Origin: Bacillus sp. EB01
GTDB lineage: Bacteria; Bacillota; Bacilli; Bacillales; Cytobacillaceae
DNA: 64,000 bases
Assembly (NCBI RefSeq): GCF_000613125.1
Contig: NZ_HG964497.1
Span: 702,236-766,235 of the forward strand
Direction: 5' to 3'
In this document: positions 1 to 10,459 of the stretch, in pieces
How positions within the stretch are numbered: position 1 is the first letter of the stretch
How the letters are laid out: each line of letters starts with the position of its first letter
The notes under the pieces: model-generated
Databases searched by the model: none
What the model was told of the DNA's origin: nothing
The model's input: only the letters and a program-made list of their open reading frames with translations
Program-made: the position numbers and the translations under genes

Positions 1-542
1 AAGTTATATTGATCGGCAATGCCTGCCACTATTGCCCTTGCGACTGTCTTTCTGTAGGAGTATGACCTGAGGAGAGCCTCTTCCTCTCTGTTGGTATAGA
101 ACCCCGACTCGCATAAGATCGAGGTCATGCTAGTCTCGCGCAATACGTGAAAGTCTGCGGTTTTCACTCCCCTGTTTCGCCGGCCTGTCATGTTCACCAA
201 GTACTTTTGCACTTTAAGAGCCAGCTCGTACGCTTCCTTCGGTTTTGTAACATACACATACGTTTCGATTCCATTGGCACTGTTCCAAGAATTTTGATAG
301 GCGTTAGCGTGAATTGAAATATAGGCGTCAACGTTCAGCCTATTTGCCTTGTCTGTCCTTTCTTGGAGCGGCACATCCCGGCTATCAGAATGCGCAATAT
401 AGACGGTCACATTCTGATAATTTTCAAGCTTTTCTCGGGCATAGGCAGCGACAGCCCGGTTAAATTCATACTCCCGCATCCCGGATGGGCTCCTTTTTCC
501 AGCCGTTGAATAACCATGGCCGGCATCCAGCATAATTTTCAT
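1..542 (-). CDS. N-acetylmuramoyl-L-alanine amidase (Amidase_3), 3' end outside window
   Basis: The reverse strand reads MKIMLDAGHGYSTAGKR and stays open to the window edge, so about 180 residues of the N-terminal part are visible. The opening LDAGHG supplies the first zinc-binding His of the Amidase_3 family. A later SIHAN motif and ILCESGFYTN (catalytic Glu) match the other zinc and catalytic positions. Family enzymes cut the amide bond between muramic acid and the stem peptide. No signal peptide is present at this start, as in spore or phage-type cytosolic amidases such as CwlC-like mother-cell enzymes. The start is set by GGAAAGGAG about 8 nt upstream. Substrate and timing cannot be told from the sequence. 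Confidence 0.85.
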   Translation of the reverse strand, partial: MKIMLDAGHGYSTAGKRSPSGMREYEFNRAVAAYAREKLENYQNVTVYIAHSDSRDVPLQERTDKANRLNVDAYISIHANAYQNSWNSANGIETYVYVTKPKEAYELALKVQKYLVNMTGRRNRGVKTADFHVLRETSMTSILCESGFYTNREEEALLRSYSYRKTVARAIVAGIADQYN

Positions 543-625
543 TCTGTAGGCTCCTTTCCATAATTATCCCACCTTTAATATATGGAAAAAGCTTCATAAA
601 GGACATGGACAAGCCCAAAAAAATA

Positions 626-952
626 TCAATTCCTCGGCGCCCAAAGTATTATTGAGACCCCGACAAGACAAATTGCCGCTCCAATCCAGTCATAAAGGTC
701 TGGAGTCTTTTTATCGACGCCCCATCCCCATAGTACCGCCAGGATGACGAACACTCCCCCATATGCCGCATACACGCGGCCGAACGTCGGAAATTTTTGC
801 AATGTCGGAATGATGCCGTATGCAACCAGAATCAGACTGCCGGCAATTCCATACCAAAGCGGCCGGCTTTCCCTCAGCCATAGCCAAACCAAATATCCCC
901 CGCCTATCTCCGCGAGGCCGGCTAGTATAAACAATAGAATCGCAGTAAACAT
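626..952 (-). CDS. YnfA/UPF0060 family small membrane protein
   Basis: This 108-residue protein has four hydrophobic segments and the family signatures [15 protein letters not shown] near the N terminus and [12 protein letters not shown] in the middle. Full length matches the family. YnfA proteins are small inner-membrane proteins distantly like SMR drug exporters, and the physiological substrate is unsettled. An AAGGAGGAAA ribosome binding site sits just before the ATG. The gene stands alone between the amidase and hprK. Confidence 0.9.
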   Translation of the reverse strand: MFTAILLFILAGLAEIGGGYLVWLWLRESRPLWYGIAGSLILVAYGIIPTLQKFPTFGRVYAAYGGVFVILAVLWGWGVDKKTPDLYDWIGAAICLVGVSIILWAPRN

Positions 953-1154
953 AGTTTTCCTCCTTGCTAATTGCCTAATATTCTTCAGGTAATTTTAACC
1001 TGGGTTTATTTTTAGAATTAATTCTAAATTGCTTTCGACCTTAGTCACACTGTAGAAGGTGGAAAATCCCCGGAACTACCAGTGCAGCAATTGCTTTCTT
1101 ATGCTTTAGTATATGGATTTGTAGACTTGCTGTCTAAGCCCGGAATTCCGTCCT

Positions 1155-1182
1155 TTGGTTCCAGGGCAATTAATGCTAAAAT
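1155..1182 (+). promoter_or_regulatory. Putative sigma-A promoter of the hprK operon
   Basis: TTGGTT at 1155-1160 and an extended -10 TGC-TAAAAT at 1174-1182 are separated by 16 bp. Predicted transcription starts about 50 bp before hprK. Matches are moderate. Confidence 0.45.
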
Positions 1183-1241
1183 ATGAGAATGATACAAAGG
1201 GTTTACATTGATGATTTCGATCCGAATAGGAGGAACATAAT

Positions 1242-2180
1242 TTGCTGAAGGTACGCACCAGAGATATATATGAAAAATTCGGACTTGAGTTGGTTTGCGG
1301 TGAGGAGGGCATAGACAGGCCGATTACGACCAGTGATCTTTCCCGGCCAGGGCTGGAGCTTGCGGGTTACTTCAATTACTACCCGGCAGACCGGATCCAG
1401 CTGCTCGGCATGACTGAGCTAACGTTTTTTGACAGGCTCGCCAAAAAAGACCGGGTGGAGAGAATGGAGGAACTTTGTACCGACATTACTCCAGCCATCA
1501 TTATTACCCGCGGTCAGGAGGTTCCGCCGGAGCTGATTGAAGCAGCCGAGCGCGATTCTGTTCCTGTTCTCAGGACCGGCCAGAAAACAACCCGTTTCTC
1601 CGGAAACCTGACGAATTTCCTTGAGGCGAAGCTTGCACCGACAACTGCTGTCCATGGCGTTTTGGTCGATGTCTACGGCGTGGGAGTGCTTATAACCGGA
1701 AAAAGCGGCGTCGGTAAAAGTGAGACTGCCCTTGAACTCGTCAAGCGCGGCCACCGTTTAATTGCGGACGACTGTGTTGAAATTCGCCAGGAAGACCAGG
1801 ATTCATTGATTGGCACGTCTCCTGAACTGATTGAACATTTACTTGAAATCCGCGGGCTTGGCATCATTAACGTGATGACGTTGTTCGGGGCGGGCGCGGT
1901 CCGCAGCAACAAGCGGATCAACCTGAATATTGATCTTGAGATTTGGGATCAGCACAAACAGTATGACCGGCTCGGGCTTGATGAGGAGAAGATGAAAATT
2001 ATGGACTCCGAAATCACAAAGCTGACTGTCCCGGTTCGCCCGGGGCGGAACCTTGCCGTTATCATTGAAGTTGCATCAATGAATTTCAGGCTGAAGAACA
2101 TGGGTGTTAATGCTGCCCAGCAGTTTACGGATAAATTGAATCACGCGATTGAAGAGGGCGACAATGAAGATGCTTTCTAG
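1242..2180 (+). CDS. hprK: HPr kinase/phosphorylase
   Basis: This 312-residue bifunctional enzyme phosphorylates HPr and Crh on Ser46 with ATP or PPi and removes the phosphate, setting CcpA-dependent carbon catabolite repression. The Walker A motif GKSGVGKS is at residues 153-160, and the HprK signature [11 protein letters not shown] follows near residue 205. The start is TTG, supported by AGGAGG 8-9 nt upstream. It is the first gene of an hprK-lgt-yvoD-ppaX-yvoF run ordered as in B. subtilis. Its partner crh is at 20.3 kb. Length and motifs are complete. Confidence 0.97.
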   Translation: MLKVRTRDIYEKFGLELVCGEEGIDRPITTSDLSRPGLELAGYFNYYPADRIQLLGMTELTFFDRLAKKDRVERMEELCTDITPAIIITRGQEVPPELIEAAERDSVPVLRTGQKTTRFSGNLTNFLEAKLAPTTAVHGVLVDVYGVGVLITGKSGVGKSETALELVKRGHRLIADDCVEIRQEDQDSLIGTSPELIEHLLEIRGLGIINVMTLFGAGAVRSNKRINLNIDLEIWDQHKQYDRLGLDEEKMKIMDSEITKLTVPVRPGRNLAVIIEVASMNFRLKNMGVNAAQQFTDKLNHAIEEGDNEDAF

Positions 2181-2287
2181 AAAGGTGAACGGGGCGAATA
2201 GGGAGACACTGTCCTGAAGCCTTGCTTGTCGTTTCGGCCGAGGCGAAGCCTTTTTTCAAAAAAAAGAGAGATTAAAGGAGAATGAGG

Positions 2288-3127
2288 ATGGAAGATAAGT
2301 ATGCTGCGCTTGACCCGATTGCGTTTTCGCTGGGGCCGTTTACGGTGCATTGGTATGGGCTGATTATTGGGACTGGGCTTGCGCTCGCGCTGTTTCTTGC
2401 GATGCGGGAGAGTGACCGGAGGGGTTTGCCGAAGGAGACGTTCCCGGATTTGATGATTTGGGCGATTCCGATTGCGATTTTGTCGGCACGGATTTATTAT
2501 GTGATTTTTCAGTGGGAGTATTATGCGGACAACCCGGGCGATATTATTAAGATTTGGAATGGCGGGATTGCGATTCACGGTGCGCTGATTGGGTCGGTTC
2601 TGACGGCGTATTTCTTTACAAGGGCGCGCGGGATTTCGTTCTGGAAACTGGCTGATATTGCGGCGCCAAGCATTATCCTAGGGCAGGCGATTGGCCGCTG
2701 GGGGAATTTCATCAACCAGGAGGCGCATGGCGGCGAGGTGTCGCGTGAGTTTCTTGAGGGATTAATGCTGCCGGACTGGATTGTTAATCAGATGGAGATC
2801 AATGGGGTTTACTACCATCCGACGTTCTTATATGAGTCGCTTTGGAATTTTGCGGGGTTTGCTCTGCTGTTGTTGCTGCGGCGTGTGAATTTGCGCCGCG
2901 GGGAAAGCTTTCTTGCGTATGTGATTTGGTATTCGGTCGGACGCTTCTTTATTGAGGGCTTGCGGACGGACAGTCTGATGCTTGGTCCGCTGCGGATTGC
3001 GCAGGTCATCTCGCTTGTGCTAATTGTGGCTGCGGTGGCATTGATTGTGTATCGCCGGAAAAAGGGACTGGCTGAGGCGCGGTATTTGAACGAGGATGGT
3101 GCCGGGAAGCCAGCTGTCGCGAAATAA
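2288..3127 (+). CDS. lgt: Prolipoprotein diacylglyceryl transferase
   Basis: Lgt transfers diacylglycerol from phosphatidylglycerol to the lipobox Cys of prelipoproteins in the membrane. The product is about 279 residues with seven hydrophobic segments. The family signature [13 protein letters not shown] is near residues 136-148. An ATG at 2282 lies one base after the AAAGGAG site, whereas ATG 2288 is 7 nt away, so I start at 2288. It sits about 100 bp after hprK in the same direction. Codon use is G-ended and unusually GC-rich compared with hprK. Confidence 0.95.
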   Translation: MEDKYAALDPIAFSLGPFTVHWYGLIIGTGLALALFLAMRESDRRGLPKETFPDLMIWAIPIAILSARIYYVIFQWEYYADNPGDIIKIWNGGIAIHGALIGSVLTAYFFTRARGISFWKLADIAAPSIILGQAIGRWGNFINQEAHGGEVSREFLEGLMLPDWIVNQMEINGVYYHPTFLYESLWNFAGFALLLLLRRVNLRRGESFLAYVIWYSVGRFFIEGLRTDSLMLGPLRIAQVISLVLIVAAVALIVYRRKKGLAEARYLNEDGAGKPAVAK

Positions 3128-3130
3128 TAG

Positions 3131-3190
3131 TAATTCGGCGATTTTAAAAATGTATCGGCGATTTTAGAATTAATTCGGCGATTTTAATGT
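3131..3190. repeat. 20-bp phased repeat array A (3 cores)
   Basis: The core TCGGCGATTTTA occurs at 3135, 3155 and 3175, exactly 20 bp apart, with variable bases between. It lies between lgt and yvoD and runs up to the yvoD ribosome binding site. See the finding on five phased arrays. Confidence 0.85.
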
Positions 3191-3213
3191 ATGGACAAAG
3201 GAGTTTAGTGCTG

Positions 3214-4155
3214 ATGTTGTTCAATTCTTCAAAAAAAGGACTCCTGGTCGGCGTGAAGACAACGTGGTCGCTTGGGAAAGTGATTTTTCCAGTCACGCTG
3301 ATCGTGTCCATTTTGCAATATACGCCAGTTTTGCCGTGGTTAATGAAGGCGATAGAGCCGTTAATGATGCTGATTGGGCTGCCCGGCGAGGCGGCGATTC
3401 CACTTGTGCTTGGGAACTTCCTGAACTTGTATGCGGCAATCGGGGCTATCCTGACGCTTGATTTTACAGTAAAAGAAGTGTTTATTCTCGCGGTCATGCT
3501 AGGTTTTTCGCATAACTTGATAATTGAAAGCACGGTTGCCTTGAAGGCGGGAGTGAAAATCTGGATTGTCCTCACTGTTAGGCTTGGGCTCGCGTTTCTG
3601 TCTGCCGCGGTCATCAATCTTGTGTGGCATGGAGGCGGCAGTAAGGCAGTGTACGGATTCATCCAGGCTGCAGATGAGCCTGCCGTTGGTACGGCAGCAA
3701 TTTTACTTGAAGCAATTAACAAGGCCGGAATTGGAATTGTTCAGCTTGCGGCAATTGTTATTCCGCTTATGATAATGATCCAGGTGCTGAAGGATTTGCA
3801 GTGGCTTGGGAAATTTTCAAAAACAATGGCTCCAATGACTCGAACTCTCGGTATGCAGGAGAATACGTCGACGACAATGGCGGCGGGGCTTTTGTTCGGG
3901 CTTGCCTACGGGGCTGGTGTCATGATCCAGGCGGTTGAGGAAGACGGGGTCAGCAAGAAGGATGCAACGCTGGCGTTCATTTTTCTCGTTTCCTGCCATG
4001 CGGTCATCGAGGACACGCTCATTTTCATTCCGCTCGGGATTCCTGTTTGGCCGCTGCTGTTAATCAGGGTTGGTGTGGCTGTGCTGCTGACGCTGATTGT
4101 CGGTACGATTTGGAAACGGGCCGGCCTGATTCGCAGGAAGGAAGTCAATATTTGA
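3214..4155 (+). CDS. yvoD: Nucleoside-recognition (Gate) domain membrane protein, YvoD-like
   Basis: This polytopic membrane protein of about 313 residues holds two Gate/nucleoside-recognition repeats of the SpoVV/spore-maturation type (residues about 10-150 and 165-310). Its place between lgt and ppaX matches B. subtilis yvoD, whose function is not established. Possible starts are ATG 3187, GTG 3208 and ATG 3214. The AAAGGAG at 3197-3203 excludes the first and best fits 3214. It is probably co-transcribed with ppaX, 31 bp downstream. Confidence 0.85.
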   Translation: MLFNSSKKGLLVGVKTTWSLGKVIFPVTLIVSILQYTPVLPWLMKAIEPLMMLIGLPGEAAIPLVLGNFLNLYAAIGAILTLDFTVKEVFILAVMLGFSHNLIIESTVALKAGVKIWIVLTVRLGLAFLSAAVINLVWHGGGSKAVYGFIQAADEPAVGTAAILLEAINKAGIGIVQLAAIVIPLMIMIQVLKDLQWLGKFSKTMAPMTRTLGMQENTSTTMAAGLLFGLAYGAGVMIQAVEEDGVSKKDATLAFIFLVSCHAVIEDTLIFIPLGIPVWPLLLIRVGVAVLLTLIVGTIWKRAGLIRRKEVNI

Positions 4156-4186
4156 GCCCGTTTTTTATCATAGAAAGGAAGCTGCT

Positions 4187-4840
4187 ATGCCTATGAAAAT
4201 TGATACGATCCTATTCGACCTCGATGGGACGCTGATTGATACAAATGACCTTATTATCAACTCGTTCCTTCATACGCTGGGCCACTATTATCCGAATAAA
4301 TATCAGCGTGATGATGTTCTGCCATTCATGGGGCCATCGCTCCGTGAGACGTTCGGTGCGATGGACTCAGAGAATGTCGAGGAAATGATTGTGACCTACC
4401 GCAAGTTTAATGTTGAAAATCATGATGAGCTGGTCAAGGAATTCCCCAATGTACTCGAGGCTGTCCAAGCGCTGAAGGAAGGCGGGTACAAGATTGGCAT
4501 TGTGACGACGAAAATGCACGACGTTGTTATGAAGGGCTTGAGGCTGGCAAAATTGGACAAGTACTTTGATGTAATTGTCGCGCTGGACCATGTGACAAAG
4601 GAAAAGCCGGATCCTGAACCGATCCTCCTTGCATTGGAAAAGCTTGGCTCAAAGCCGGAAACTGCAATCATGGTCGGTGATAACTATCACGATATTTTGG
4701 CTGGGAAAAATGCCGGGACGTTGACAGCCGGGGTTGCCTGGTCAGCCAAGGGCCGCGAGTATTTGGAAAAATTCGAGCCCGATTTCATGCTTGAAAGTAT
4801 GACCGATATTCTCGGCATCGTAGGCGTTGAGACGGAATGA
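4187..4840 (+). CDS. ppaX: Pyrophosphatase PpaX (HAD family)
   Basis: This 217-residue HAD hydrolase shows motif [11 protein letters not shown] (Asp11, Asp13), motif II VTTK near residue 108, and the C-terminal MVGDNYHDI acidic motif. In B. subtilis PpaX removes the pyrophosphate made when HprK dephosphorylates P-Ser-HPr. That explains its place in the hprK operon. The stop overlaps the next start as ATGA. Length fits the family. Confidence 0.95.
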   Translation: MPMKIDTILFDLDGTLIDTNDLIINSFLHTLGHYYPNKYQRDDVLPFMGPSLRETFGAMDSENVEEMIVTYRKFNVENHDELVKEFPNVLEAVQALKEGGYKIGIVTTKMHDVVMKGLRLAKLDKYFDVIVALDHVTKEKPDPEPILLALEKLGSKPETAIMVGDNYHDILAGKNAGTLTAGVAWSAKGREYLEKFEPDFMLESMTDILGIVGVETE

Positions 4841-5367
4841 GGCGGACCGAACGGTTTCCTGTCGAAGGCGCCAATTCGCTCTGGCACGTATATAAAACCG
4901 TCCCGTTTTTAAAAGTGGTCAAGAACTTCATTGTCATTCAGCTTGCCCGCTATACGCCGGTCCTTGGGATGAAGAACTGGCTGTATCGGAATTTCCTTGA
5001 TATGAAAGTCGGCGAGCACACCTCGTTTGCGCTGATGGTCATGCTCGATATCATGTTCCCGGAGAAGATTTCAGTCGGGCACAACACGGTGATTGGCTAC
5101 AATACAACGATTCTCGCTCATGAGTATCTTATTAAGGAATACCGGCTGGGTGAGGTTAGGATTGGCAGCGAGGTTATGATTGGGGCCAACTCGACGATCC
5201 TGCCGGGTGTTGTGATCGGCGACGGGGCTATTGTTTCTGCCGGGACGCTGGTACATAAGGATGTTCCTGCCGGGTCGTTTGTCGGTGGTAATCCGATGCG
5301 GGTTATTTATACCGCTGAGGAATTAGCGAAACGAAATGAGAATGACCCGATTTATGGGATCAAATAA
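4837..5367 (+). CDS. yvoF: Hexapeptide-repeat acetyltransferase, YvoF-like
   Basis: The 176-residue protein has a C-terminal left-handed beta-helix of hexapeptide repeats ([20 protein letters not shown] and following). It ends in the NPMRVI motif common to xenobiotic/sugar O-acetyltransferases. The N-terminal third is a family-specific cap. The start overlaps the ppaX stop (ATGA), so translation is coupled. The acceptor is unknown. A terminator follows within 10 bp. Confidence 0.85.
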   Translation: MRRTERFPVEGANSLWHVYKTVPFLKVVKNFIVIQLARYTPVLGMKNWLYRNFLDMKVGEHTSFALMVMLDIMFPEKISVGHNTVIGYNTTILAHEYLIKEYRLGEVRIGSEVMIGANSTILPGVVIGDGAIVSAGTLVHKDVPAGSFVGGNPMRVIYTAEELAKRNENDPIYGIK

Positions 5368-5370
5368 GGA

Positions 5371-5399
5371 ACCTTCCGGTGATTGCCGGAGGGTTTTTT
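5371..5399 (+). terminator. Rho-independent terminator of the hprK operon
   Basis: A 9-bp stem ACCTTCCGG / CCGGAGGGT is followed by six T residues, directly after yvoF. Confidence 0.85.
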
Positions 5400-5430
5400 G
5401 TATAGGAACGATTCTTCTTTTAGCTGTGTT

Positions 5431-5520
5431 ATCCGCAAGTTCCGGTTTCTATCCACAAAATATTGGTGTATATCCGTAATTTTGAAGATTTATCCACAAG
5501 TTTCGAGACTCTATCCACAA
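5431..5520. repeat. 20.5-bp phased repeat array B (5 cores)
   Basis: The core ATCCRCAA occurs at 5431, 5451, 5472, 5492 and 5513 (spacing 20, 21, 20, 21), the third as ATCCGTAA. It fills the gap between the hprK operon terminator and the his promoter. Confidence 0.85.
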
Positions 5521-5583
5521 ATTGGGTATTCAATAATCTCCGGGATGTTACGCGGAAATATTCTGATTTATGACGTATTTCAA

Positions 5584-5612
5584 TTGACGCTGGTTCGATG
5601 GAGAGGTAAACT
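5584..5612 (+). promoter_or_regulatory. Putative promoter of hisZ operon
   Basis: TTGACG at 5584-5589 and TAAACT at 5607-5612 are 17 bp apart, about 85 bp before hisZ. No T-box signature (TGGGTGGTACCGCG type) is visible in this leader. Confidence 0.45.
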
Positions 5613-5697
5613 AACAATAAATCTTTATCTTGTTAGCACATTAGCGAACTAAAGCAAATGCGATTATAGATATTCCAAAATGTAAAGGATGAGCAGA

Positions 5698-6873
5698 GTG
5701 GGCCGTTTGTTTATGTTTGAGAAACCGCTGGGCATGCGCGATACGCTGCCTGAGCTTTTTGAAAAAAAGAAAAAGGTGCGAACTTCTGTTGAAGAGATGA
5801 TTGGCCGCTGGGGCTATCGGTTTATAGAGACACCGGCATTGGAGTATTACGAAACAGTCGGCGAGGCGTCGGCAATCCTCGACCAGCAGCTGTTCAAGCT
5901 GCTTGACCAGCAGGGGCACACGCTTGTGCTCAGGCCGGATATGACGGCACCAATCGCACGGGTGGCTGCATCGAGGCTGATGAAGGACGATACACCTCTA
6001 AAACTAGCATACTCGGCAAATGTATTCAGGGCGCAACAGCGCGAGGGAGGCCGGCCCGCAGAGTTTGAACAAATTGGCGTTGAGTGCCTGAATGATGAGA
6101 CGGTTTCATGTGACGGAGAAGCGATCGCGCTTTTAACAGAATCGTTGGAGGCCGCGGGATTGAAAGAGTTCCAGATTTCAATCGGCCACATCGGTTTTGT
6201 TGATGAACTGTTTCAGCAAATCCTTGGAACGAGCGAACGCGCCGACCAGCTGCGCAAATTTCTTTATGAAAAAAATTATGTAGGTTACCGGGAACATGTA
6301 AAAAACCTGGGTTTGTCTTCAATCGATCGCCAGCGTCTTCTGCAATTTCTTGATCTTCGCGGTGGAGCAGATGTGATTGGGCAGGCGCTTGATTTGACCG
6401 AGAATGAGAAAGGTCGGGACGCAATCCGCCAGCTGAAGGAGTTATGGGAAATCCTTGAGGACTATGGTGTTGGCAGCCGCGTCAAGTTTGACCTAACGCT
6501 AGTCAGCCATATGAGTTATTACACGGGCATCTTGTTTGAGGTGTATGCGGACGGGGTTGGCTTTCCGCTCGGGAACGGCGGCAGGTACAACGGCCTTCTT
6601 GAAAAATTTGGCAGGACGGCGGGTGCAACCGGGTTTGCAATTAGGCTTGACCGCCTGCTGGAAGCGCTTGGGGATGTGGAGGGCGCTGAGGAAATCCACG
6701 CCATCTTATTTTCGCCGGAACGGAGGAAAGAGGCGTTCGAAGCGGCTTCAATTTTACGAAAAGAAGGCAAGCGCTCCGTGCTTCAGGATATTGGCGGCGT
6801 CAGGAATGTCGATGCGTTCGCAAGGAACTTTAGCGAGATTACTTACCTCCTTGGAGGGATTCAGAATGGATAG
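5698..6873 (+). CDS. hisZ: ATP phosphoribosyltransferase regulatory subunit HisZ
   Basis: HisZ is a histidyl-tRNA synthetase-like protein without aminoacylation activity that forms the active ATP-PRT complex with short HisG. About 391 residues. Class II-type motifs are visible: [16 protein letters not shown] (motif 2 region) and TGILFEVY. An upstream ATG at 5689 overlaps its own Shine-Dalgarno AAAGGA, so GTG 5698 (8 nt from it) is preferred. TTG 5707 would give the MFMFEKP start seen in relatives. It overlaps hisG by 8 bp. Confidence 0.93.
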   Translation: MGRLFMFEKPLGMRDTLPELFEKKKKVRTSVEEMIGRWGYRFIETPALEYYETVGEASAILDQQLFKLLDQQGHTLVLRPDMTAPIARVAASRLMKDDTPLKLAYSANVFRAQQREGGRPAEFEQIGVECLNDETVSCDGEAIALLTESLEAAGLKEFQISIGHIGFVDELFQQILGTSERADQLRKFLYEKNYVGYREHVKNLGLSSIDRQRLLQFLDLRGGADVIGQALDLTENEKGRDAIRQLKELWEILEDYGVGSRVKFDLTLVSHMSYYTGILFEVYADGVGFPLGNGGRYNGLLEKFGRTAGATGFAIRLDRLLEALGDVEGAEEIHAILFSPERRKEAFEAASILRKEGKRSVLQDIGGVRNVDAFARNFSEITYLLGGIQNG

Positions 6874-7504
6874 ATGGTTAACGATTGCAATGCCGAAGGG
6901 ACGGATTTTTGAGGAAGCAGCCGGGCTTCTGCGGGAGGCTGGCTACCAGCTTCCGCCTGAGTTCGATGAGTCACGGAAGCTGATTGTCGAGGCGGAGGAG
7001 GAACAGCTGCGATTTATATTGGCCAAGCCGATGGATGTTCCTACGTATGTTGAGCATGGCGTCGCAGACCTTGGGATTGCCGGGAAGGATGTCATGCTTG
7101 AGGAAGAACGGGTTGTGTACGAACTGCTGGATTTGAAGATTTCCTCGTGTTATTTGGCAGTTGCCGGGCTGCCGGGTACGAAAATGAGTGAGATTGCCCC
7201 GAAAATTGCTACGAAGTATCCTCATGTAGCAGCAGCCTATTTTAGGGAGCAGGGCGAGCAGGTTGAAATCATTAAGTTGAATGGATCAATTGAGCTGGCA
7301 CCGATTATCGGGCTGGCAGACCGGATAGTCGATATCGTATCATCGGGCCGGACCCTTAAGGAAAACGGACTGGTTGAGTTTGAAAAAATAACTTCCATCA
7401 CCTCCAGGCTAATCGTGAATCCGGTCAGCTACCGAATGAAGGATAAGTTAATCAACGACATGGTCAGTAGATTGAGCAAGGTTGTTGGAGGTGAACGACT
7501 ATGA
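6866..7504 (+). CDS. hisG: ATP phosphoribosyltransferase, short-form HisG
   Basis: HisG joins ATP and PRPP in the first step of histidine synthesis. At 212 residues it is the short form lacking the regulatory C-terminal domain and needs HisZ. Signatures are [13 protein letters not shown] at the N terminus and the PRPP-binding stretch [16 protein letters not shown] near residue 155. The ATG is inside the hisZ 3' end with TTGGAGGG upstream. A longer open frame running back into hisZ is not used. Its stop overlaps hisD as ATGA. Confidence 0.97.
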   Translation: MDRWLTIAMPKGRIFEEAAGLLREAGYQLPPEFDESRKLIVEAEEEQLRFILAKPMDVPTYVEHGVADLGIAGKDVMLEEERVVYELLDLKISSCYLAVAGLPGTKMSEIAPKIATKYPHVAAAYFREQGEQVEIIKLNGSIELAPIIGLADRIVDIVSSGRTLKENGLVEFEKITSITSRLIVNPVSYRMKDKLINDMVSRLSKVVGGERL

Positions 7505-8772
7505 AAATTGTTTTTGCAGAAGAAGCTTTATCGATTAACCGATCGATTGAATCTGGAACGAACGAGCAGCTTGATGCGGTCCAGCGGATTTTGGCCGATG
7601 TAAGGGTTCGGGGAGACGAGGCAATCCGGGAGTATACCGAGAAGTTTGACGGGGTGCGGCTAGCTTCTTTTAAAGTAACGGAGAGTGAACTGGAGGCGGC
7701 GTATCGGGAAGTGGATGATACTTTTATAGAGATCATCAGGGAGGCTTCGGCAAACATACGTGCTTTTCACGAAAAGCAGCTTCGAACCTCGTGGCTTACC
7801 ACCGAGGAGAACGGCACAATCCTTGGCCAAAAAATCACACCGCTTGTTAGTGCTGGCGTTTATGTTCCGGGCGGGACAGCCGCCTACCCATCATCGGTGC
7901 TGATGAACGTCATTCCGGCTCAAGTCGCAGGTGTAGGAAGAATTGCGATGGTCTCGCCTCCTGACAAAAACGGGCGGATCCCAGCTTCAGTGCTCATTGC
8001 GGCAAAGGAAGCTGGAGTAACCGAGATATATAAAGTTGGCGGTGCCCAGGCAATTGCAGCCCTCGCTTATGGGACGGAATCAATTGCGCCTGTTGATAAA
8101 ATAACCGGACCTGGCAACATATACGTCGCTCTCGCCAAAAAAGAGGTATATGGCGATGTGGCCATCGACATGATCGCCGGGCCGAGTGAAATTGCGGTGC
8201 TGGCTGATGAAACGGCCTTTGCGGATGAAGTAGCCGCCGACCTGCTGTCACAAGCTGAGCATGATCCGCGAGCCTGCAGTGTACTGGTGACAACATCAAG
8301 GCTGCTGGCCGAGGAGGTTGCCCTTGAGATTGGAAGGCAGCTTGAATTGCTGCCAAGGCGGGATATTGCTTCGCGGGCTATTGAGGACTATGGCGCAATT
8401 TATGTCGCACGGGACATGGATGAAGCAGTCCGCCTGATTAACGAGCTGGCGCCTGAGCATCTTGAGATTATGACGGAAAATCCAATGGAGCTGCTGGGCA
8501 AAATCAAGCATGCCGGAGCTATTTTTCTAGGGAGGTATAGCTCGGAGCCTGTCGGCGATTACTTTGCCGGACCGAATCATGTGCTACCGACAAATGGCAC
8601 AGCACGGTTCTCGAGCCCGCTCAATGTAGATGATTTTCAAAAGAAATCCAGCATTATTTCTTATAGTGGAGCTGCATTAAAGGCGAATGCCGGAAAAATT
8701 GCATCGTTTGCGCGCATGGAAGGCCTCGAGGCGCATGCCCGGGCAGTTGAAGCTAGACTTAAGAAAAAATAG
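7501..8772 (+). CDS. hisD: Histidinol dehydrogenase
   Basis: The 423-residue zinc enzyme oxidises histidinol to histidine in two NAD-linked steps. The family signature around [15 protein letters not shown] (residue ~200), the [11 protein letters not shown] stretch and the SQAEHDPRA zinc/catalytic region are present. It is translationally coupled to hisG. The his genes stop being tightly packed after it: 234 bp including repeat array C precede hisB. Confidence 0.97.
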   Translation: MKIVFAEEALSINRSIESGTNEQLDAVQRILADVRVRGDEAIREYTEKFDGVRLASFKVTESELEAAYREVDDTFIEIIREASANIRAFHEKQLRTSWLTTEENGTILGQKITPLVSAGVYVPGGTAAYPSSVLMNVIPAQVAGVGRIAMVSPPDKNGRIPASVLIAAKEAGVTEIYKVGGAQAIAALAYGTESIAPVDKITGPGNIYVALAKKEVYGDVAIDMIAGPSEIAVLADETAFADEVAADLLSQAEHDPRACSVLVTTSRLLAEEVALEIGRQLELLPRRDIASRAIEDYGAIYVARDMDEAVRLINELAPEHLEIMTENPMELLGKIKHAGAIFLGRYSSEPVGDYFAGPNHVLPTNGTARFSSPLNVDDFQKKSSIISYSGAALKANAGKIASFARMEGLEAHARAVEARLKKK

Positions 8773-8841
8773 AGGGATTACCGGTTCTAGGTGCCGGGAG
8801 TTTTATCGAAAAAAAACCTGGGTTTATCAAACAGTGTACGC

Positions 8842-8911
8842 TCTTGATAAGTTGAGATTCTCTTGATAAAACGGTAAACTCTCTTGATAAGTTAAGGATT
8901 TCTCTTGATAA
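8842..8911. repeat. 20-bp phased repeat array C (4 cores)
   Basis: The core TCTTGATAA occurs at 8842, 8861, 8882 and 8903 (spacing 19, 21, 21). It lies between hisD and hisB inside the histidine gene block. Confidence 0.85.
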
Positions 8912-9006
8912 AAGTGTGTACGTTAAAACTTTTCTATAAAAAATGTCGGACTCTGGATCGTGTTTTCACCCTTGTAACCAGAGACTCGTTATTGGAGGAG
9001 CCAACA

Positions 9007-9597
9007 ATGGAGCGAATTGCCGAAATTGAACGGAAAACAAATGAAACGAATATCAAGCTTTCACTTGAGCTTGACGGGGAGGGCCGCTCGGAGCTTGAAA
9101 CAGGCGTCCCTTTCCTCACCCATATGCTCGAGTTATTCGCCAAACATGGTCAATTCAATTTGATGGTTGATGCAAAAGGAGACATTGAGGTTGATGACCA
9201 TCACACAACAGAAGACATTGGGATTTGCCTTGGCCAGGCAATCCGCGAGGCGCTTGGGGAAAAACGAGGCATCCGCCGTTATGGAAATGCGTTTGTCCCG
9301 ATGGATGAAGCATTGGCGCAAGTGGTGATTGACCTGAGCAACCGGCCGCATCTTGAAATGCGGGCAGAGCTTCCTTCAGCGAAAGTTGGAACATTTGACA
9401 CTGAGCTTGTCCATGAATTCCTATGGAAACTTGCCCTTGAAGCCCGGATGAATTTGCACATTATCGTCCATTATGGAAAAAACACTCACCATATTATAGA
9501 AGCGATTTTTAAGGCTCTGGCACGGGCGCTAAATGAAGCATCATCGATTGACCCGAACCTTCAAGGCCGGCTTCCTTCAACAAAGGGAATGCTTTAA
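9007..9597 (+). CDS. hisB: Imidazoleglycerol-phosphate dehydratase
   Basis: HisB dehydrates imidazoleglycerol phosphate to imidazole-acetol phosphate. 196 residues, monofunctional (no phosphatase domain), as in Bacillus. The Mn-binding motif HHTTED is at residues 65-70 and the second motif NTHHIIEA is near residue 163. The start at 9007 is chosen because TTGGAGGAG lies 6-7 nt upstream. The frame is open further back to 8905 but lacks homology there. Confidence 0.96.
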   Translation: MERIAEIERKTNETNIKLSLELDGEGRSELETGVPFLTHMLELFAKHGQFNLMVDAKGDIEVDDHHTTEDIGICLGQAIREALGEKRGIRRYGNAFVPMDEALAQVVIDLSNRPHLEMRAELPSAKVGTFDTELVHEFLWKLALEARMNLHIIVHYGKNTHHIIEAIFKALARALNEASSIDPNLQGRLPSTKGML

Positions 9598-9680
9598 AGC
9601 AGCCATCATTGCTTCCTGATCTAAATGCAATGTGGGCGAGGGGACGTGGACGTTGGCTACCTTAGAAAGGATTGAACGAA

Positions 9681-10319
9681 ATGATTGGCATTATTGATTA
9701 TGGAATGGGTAATTTATTCAGTGTCTCAAAGGCACTTGAACGGCTGGGTGCCCGTTACTTCCTTTCCGGGGACCGGGCCGAGCTGGCGGAAGCGGATGCT
9801 CTCATCCTCCCCGGGGTCGGCTCCTTCCGCGATGCAATGTTTCTATTAAAGTCGGAAGGACTAGCGGATATGCTCCATGGTTATGCAGCTTCAGGAAAGC
9901 CGCTGCTCGGTATTTGTCTTGGTATGCAGCTTCTTTTTGAAGAAAGCGCGGAGAACGGCCCTGCGGAAGGGCTGGGAATTCTGCCTGGCCGGGTTGAGCG
10001 ATTTACTGGTTTGGCAGCGGATGGTACTCCTTATAAGGTACCGCACATGGGCTGGAACAGGCTTAGCTTTAAAAAGGAATCGCCGATTCTTTCTGGTCTT
10101 GAAGAAGGCCATGTGTATTTCGTCCATTCCTATTTCGTTAAAGCCGATAATCCGGAATACCTTATTGCTCAAGCAAACTACAACGAGGAGGTTTCCGCTG
10201 TAGTCGGCAAAGGAAACGTGTACGGCATGCAATTCCACCCTGAAAAAAGCGGCCCACTCGGCATCCAGCTTCTCCAAAACTTCCTCAAGCTCGCCCAAGC
10301 CCAGGAAGCAAAAAAATAA
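9681..10319 (+). CDS. hisH: Imidazole glycerol phosphate synthase subunit HisH (glutaminase)
   Basis: This class I glutamine amidotransferase releases ammonia for HisF. 212 residues. The nucleophile Cys79 is in LLGICLGMQ, and His/Glu of the triad are in [11 protein letters not shown] near the C terminus. ATG 9681 lies 10 nt after AGAAAGG, while an in-frame TTG at 9672 is too close. It is separated from hisF by hisA, the usual Bacillus order. Confidence 0.96.
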   Translation: MIGIIDYGMGNLFSVSKALERLGARYFLSGDRAELAEADALILPGVGSFRDAMFLLKSEGLADMLHGYAASGKPLLGICLGMQLLFEESAENGPAEGLGILPGRVERFTGLAADGTPYKVPHMGWNRLSFKKESPILSGLEEGHVYFVHSYFVKADNPEYLIAQANYNEEVSAVVGKGNVYGMQFHPEKSGPLGIQLLQNFLKLAQAQEAKK

Positions 10320-10434
10320 CAGGCAAAGAATGCGGTGGAAAGTGGCAATGTAGATATTCCTTCGGCAAAGAAATACTTAAAAACCAAACAATGTCCACCT
10401 GGAATGGACAAAGTGCGTTGAAAGTCCACAAGAG

Positions 10435-10447
10435 GGGTCTGACCCCA
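10435..10447. repeat. GGGGTCTGACCCC palindrome next to the hisA ribosome binding site
   Basis: A 13-base palindrome ends immediately before the AGGAGGTG of hisA. The same core forms the arms of a 40-bp palindrome at 20585. Confidence 0.8.
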
Positions 10448-10459
10448 GGAGGTGCAAGA

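Noticed and set aside
744-992. 82-codon plus-strand ORF over ynfA
   Set aside because: Antisense to a clear YnfA gene and without a ribosome binding site.
2177-2578. 133-codon minus-strand ORF over lgt
   Set aside because: Arg/Asn/Pro-rich antisense shadow of lgt created by its biased codons.
5400-5690. T-box leader for the his operon
   Set aside because: No T-box consensus, no specifier stem and no terminator/antiterminator pair. The region is repeat array B plus a plain promoter.
6536-6865. N-terminal extension of hisG inside hisZ
   Set aside because: It is out of frame with hisZ coding and has no homology. hisG starts at 6866 with its own ribosome binding site.
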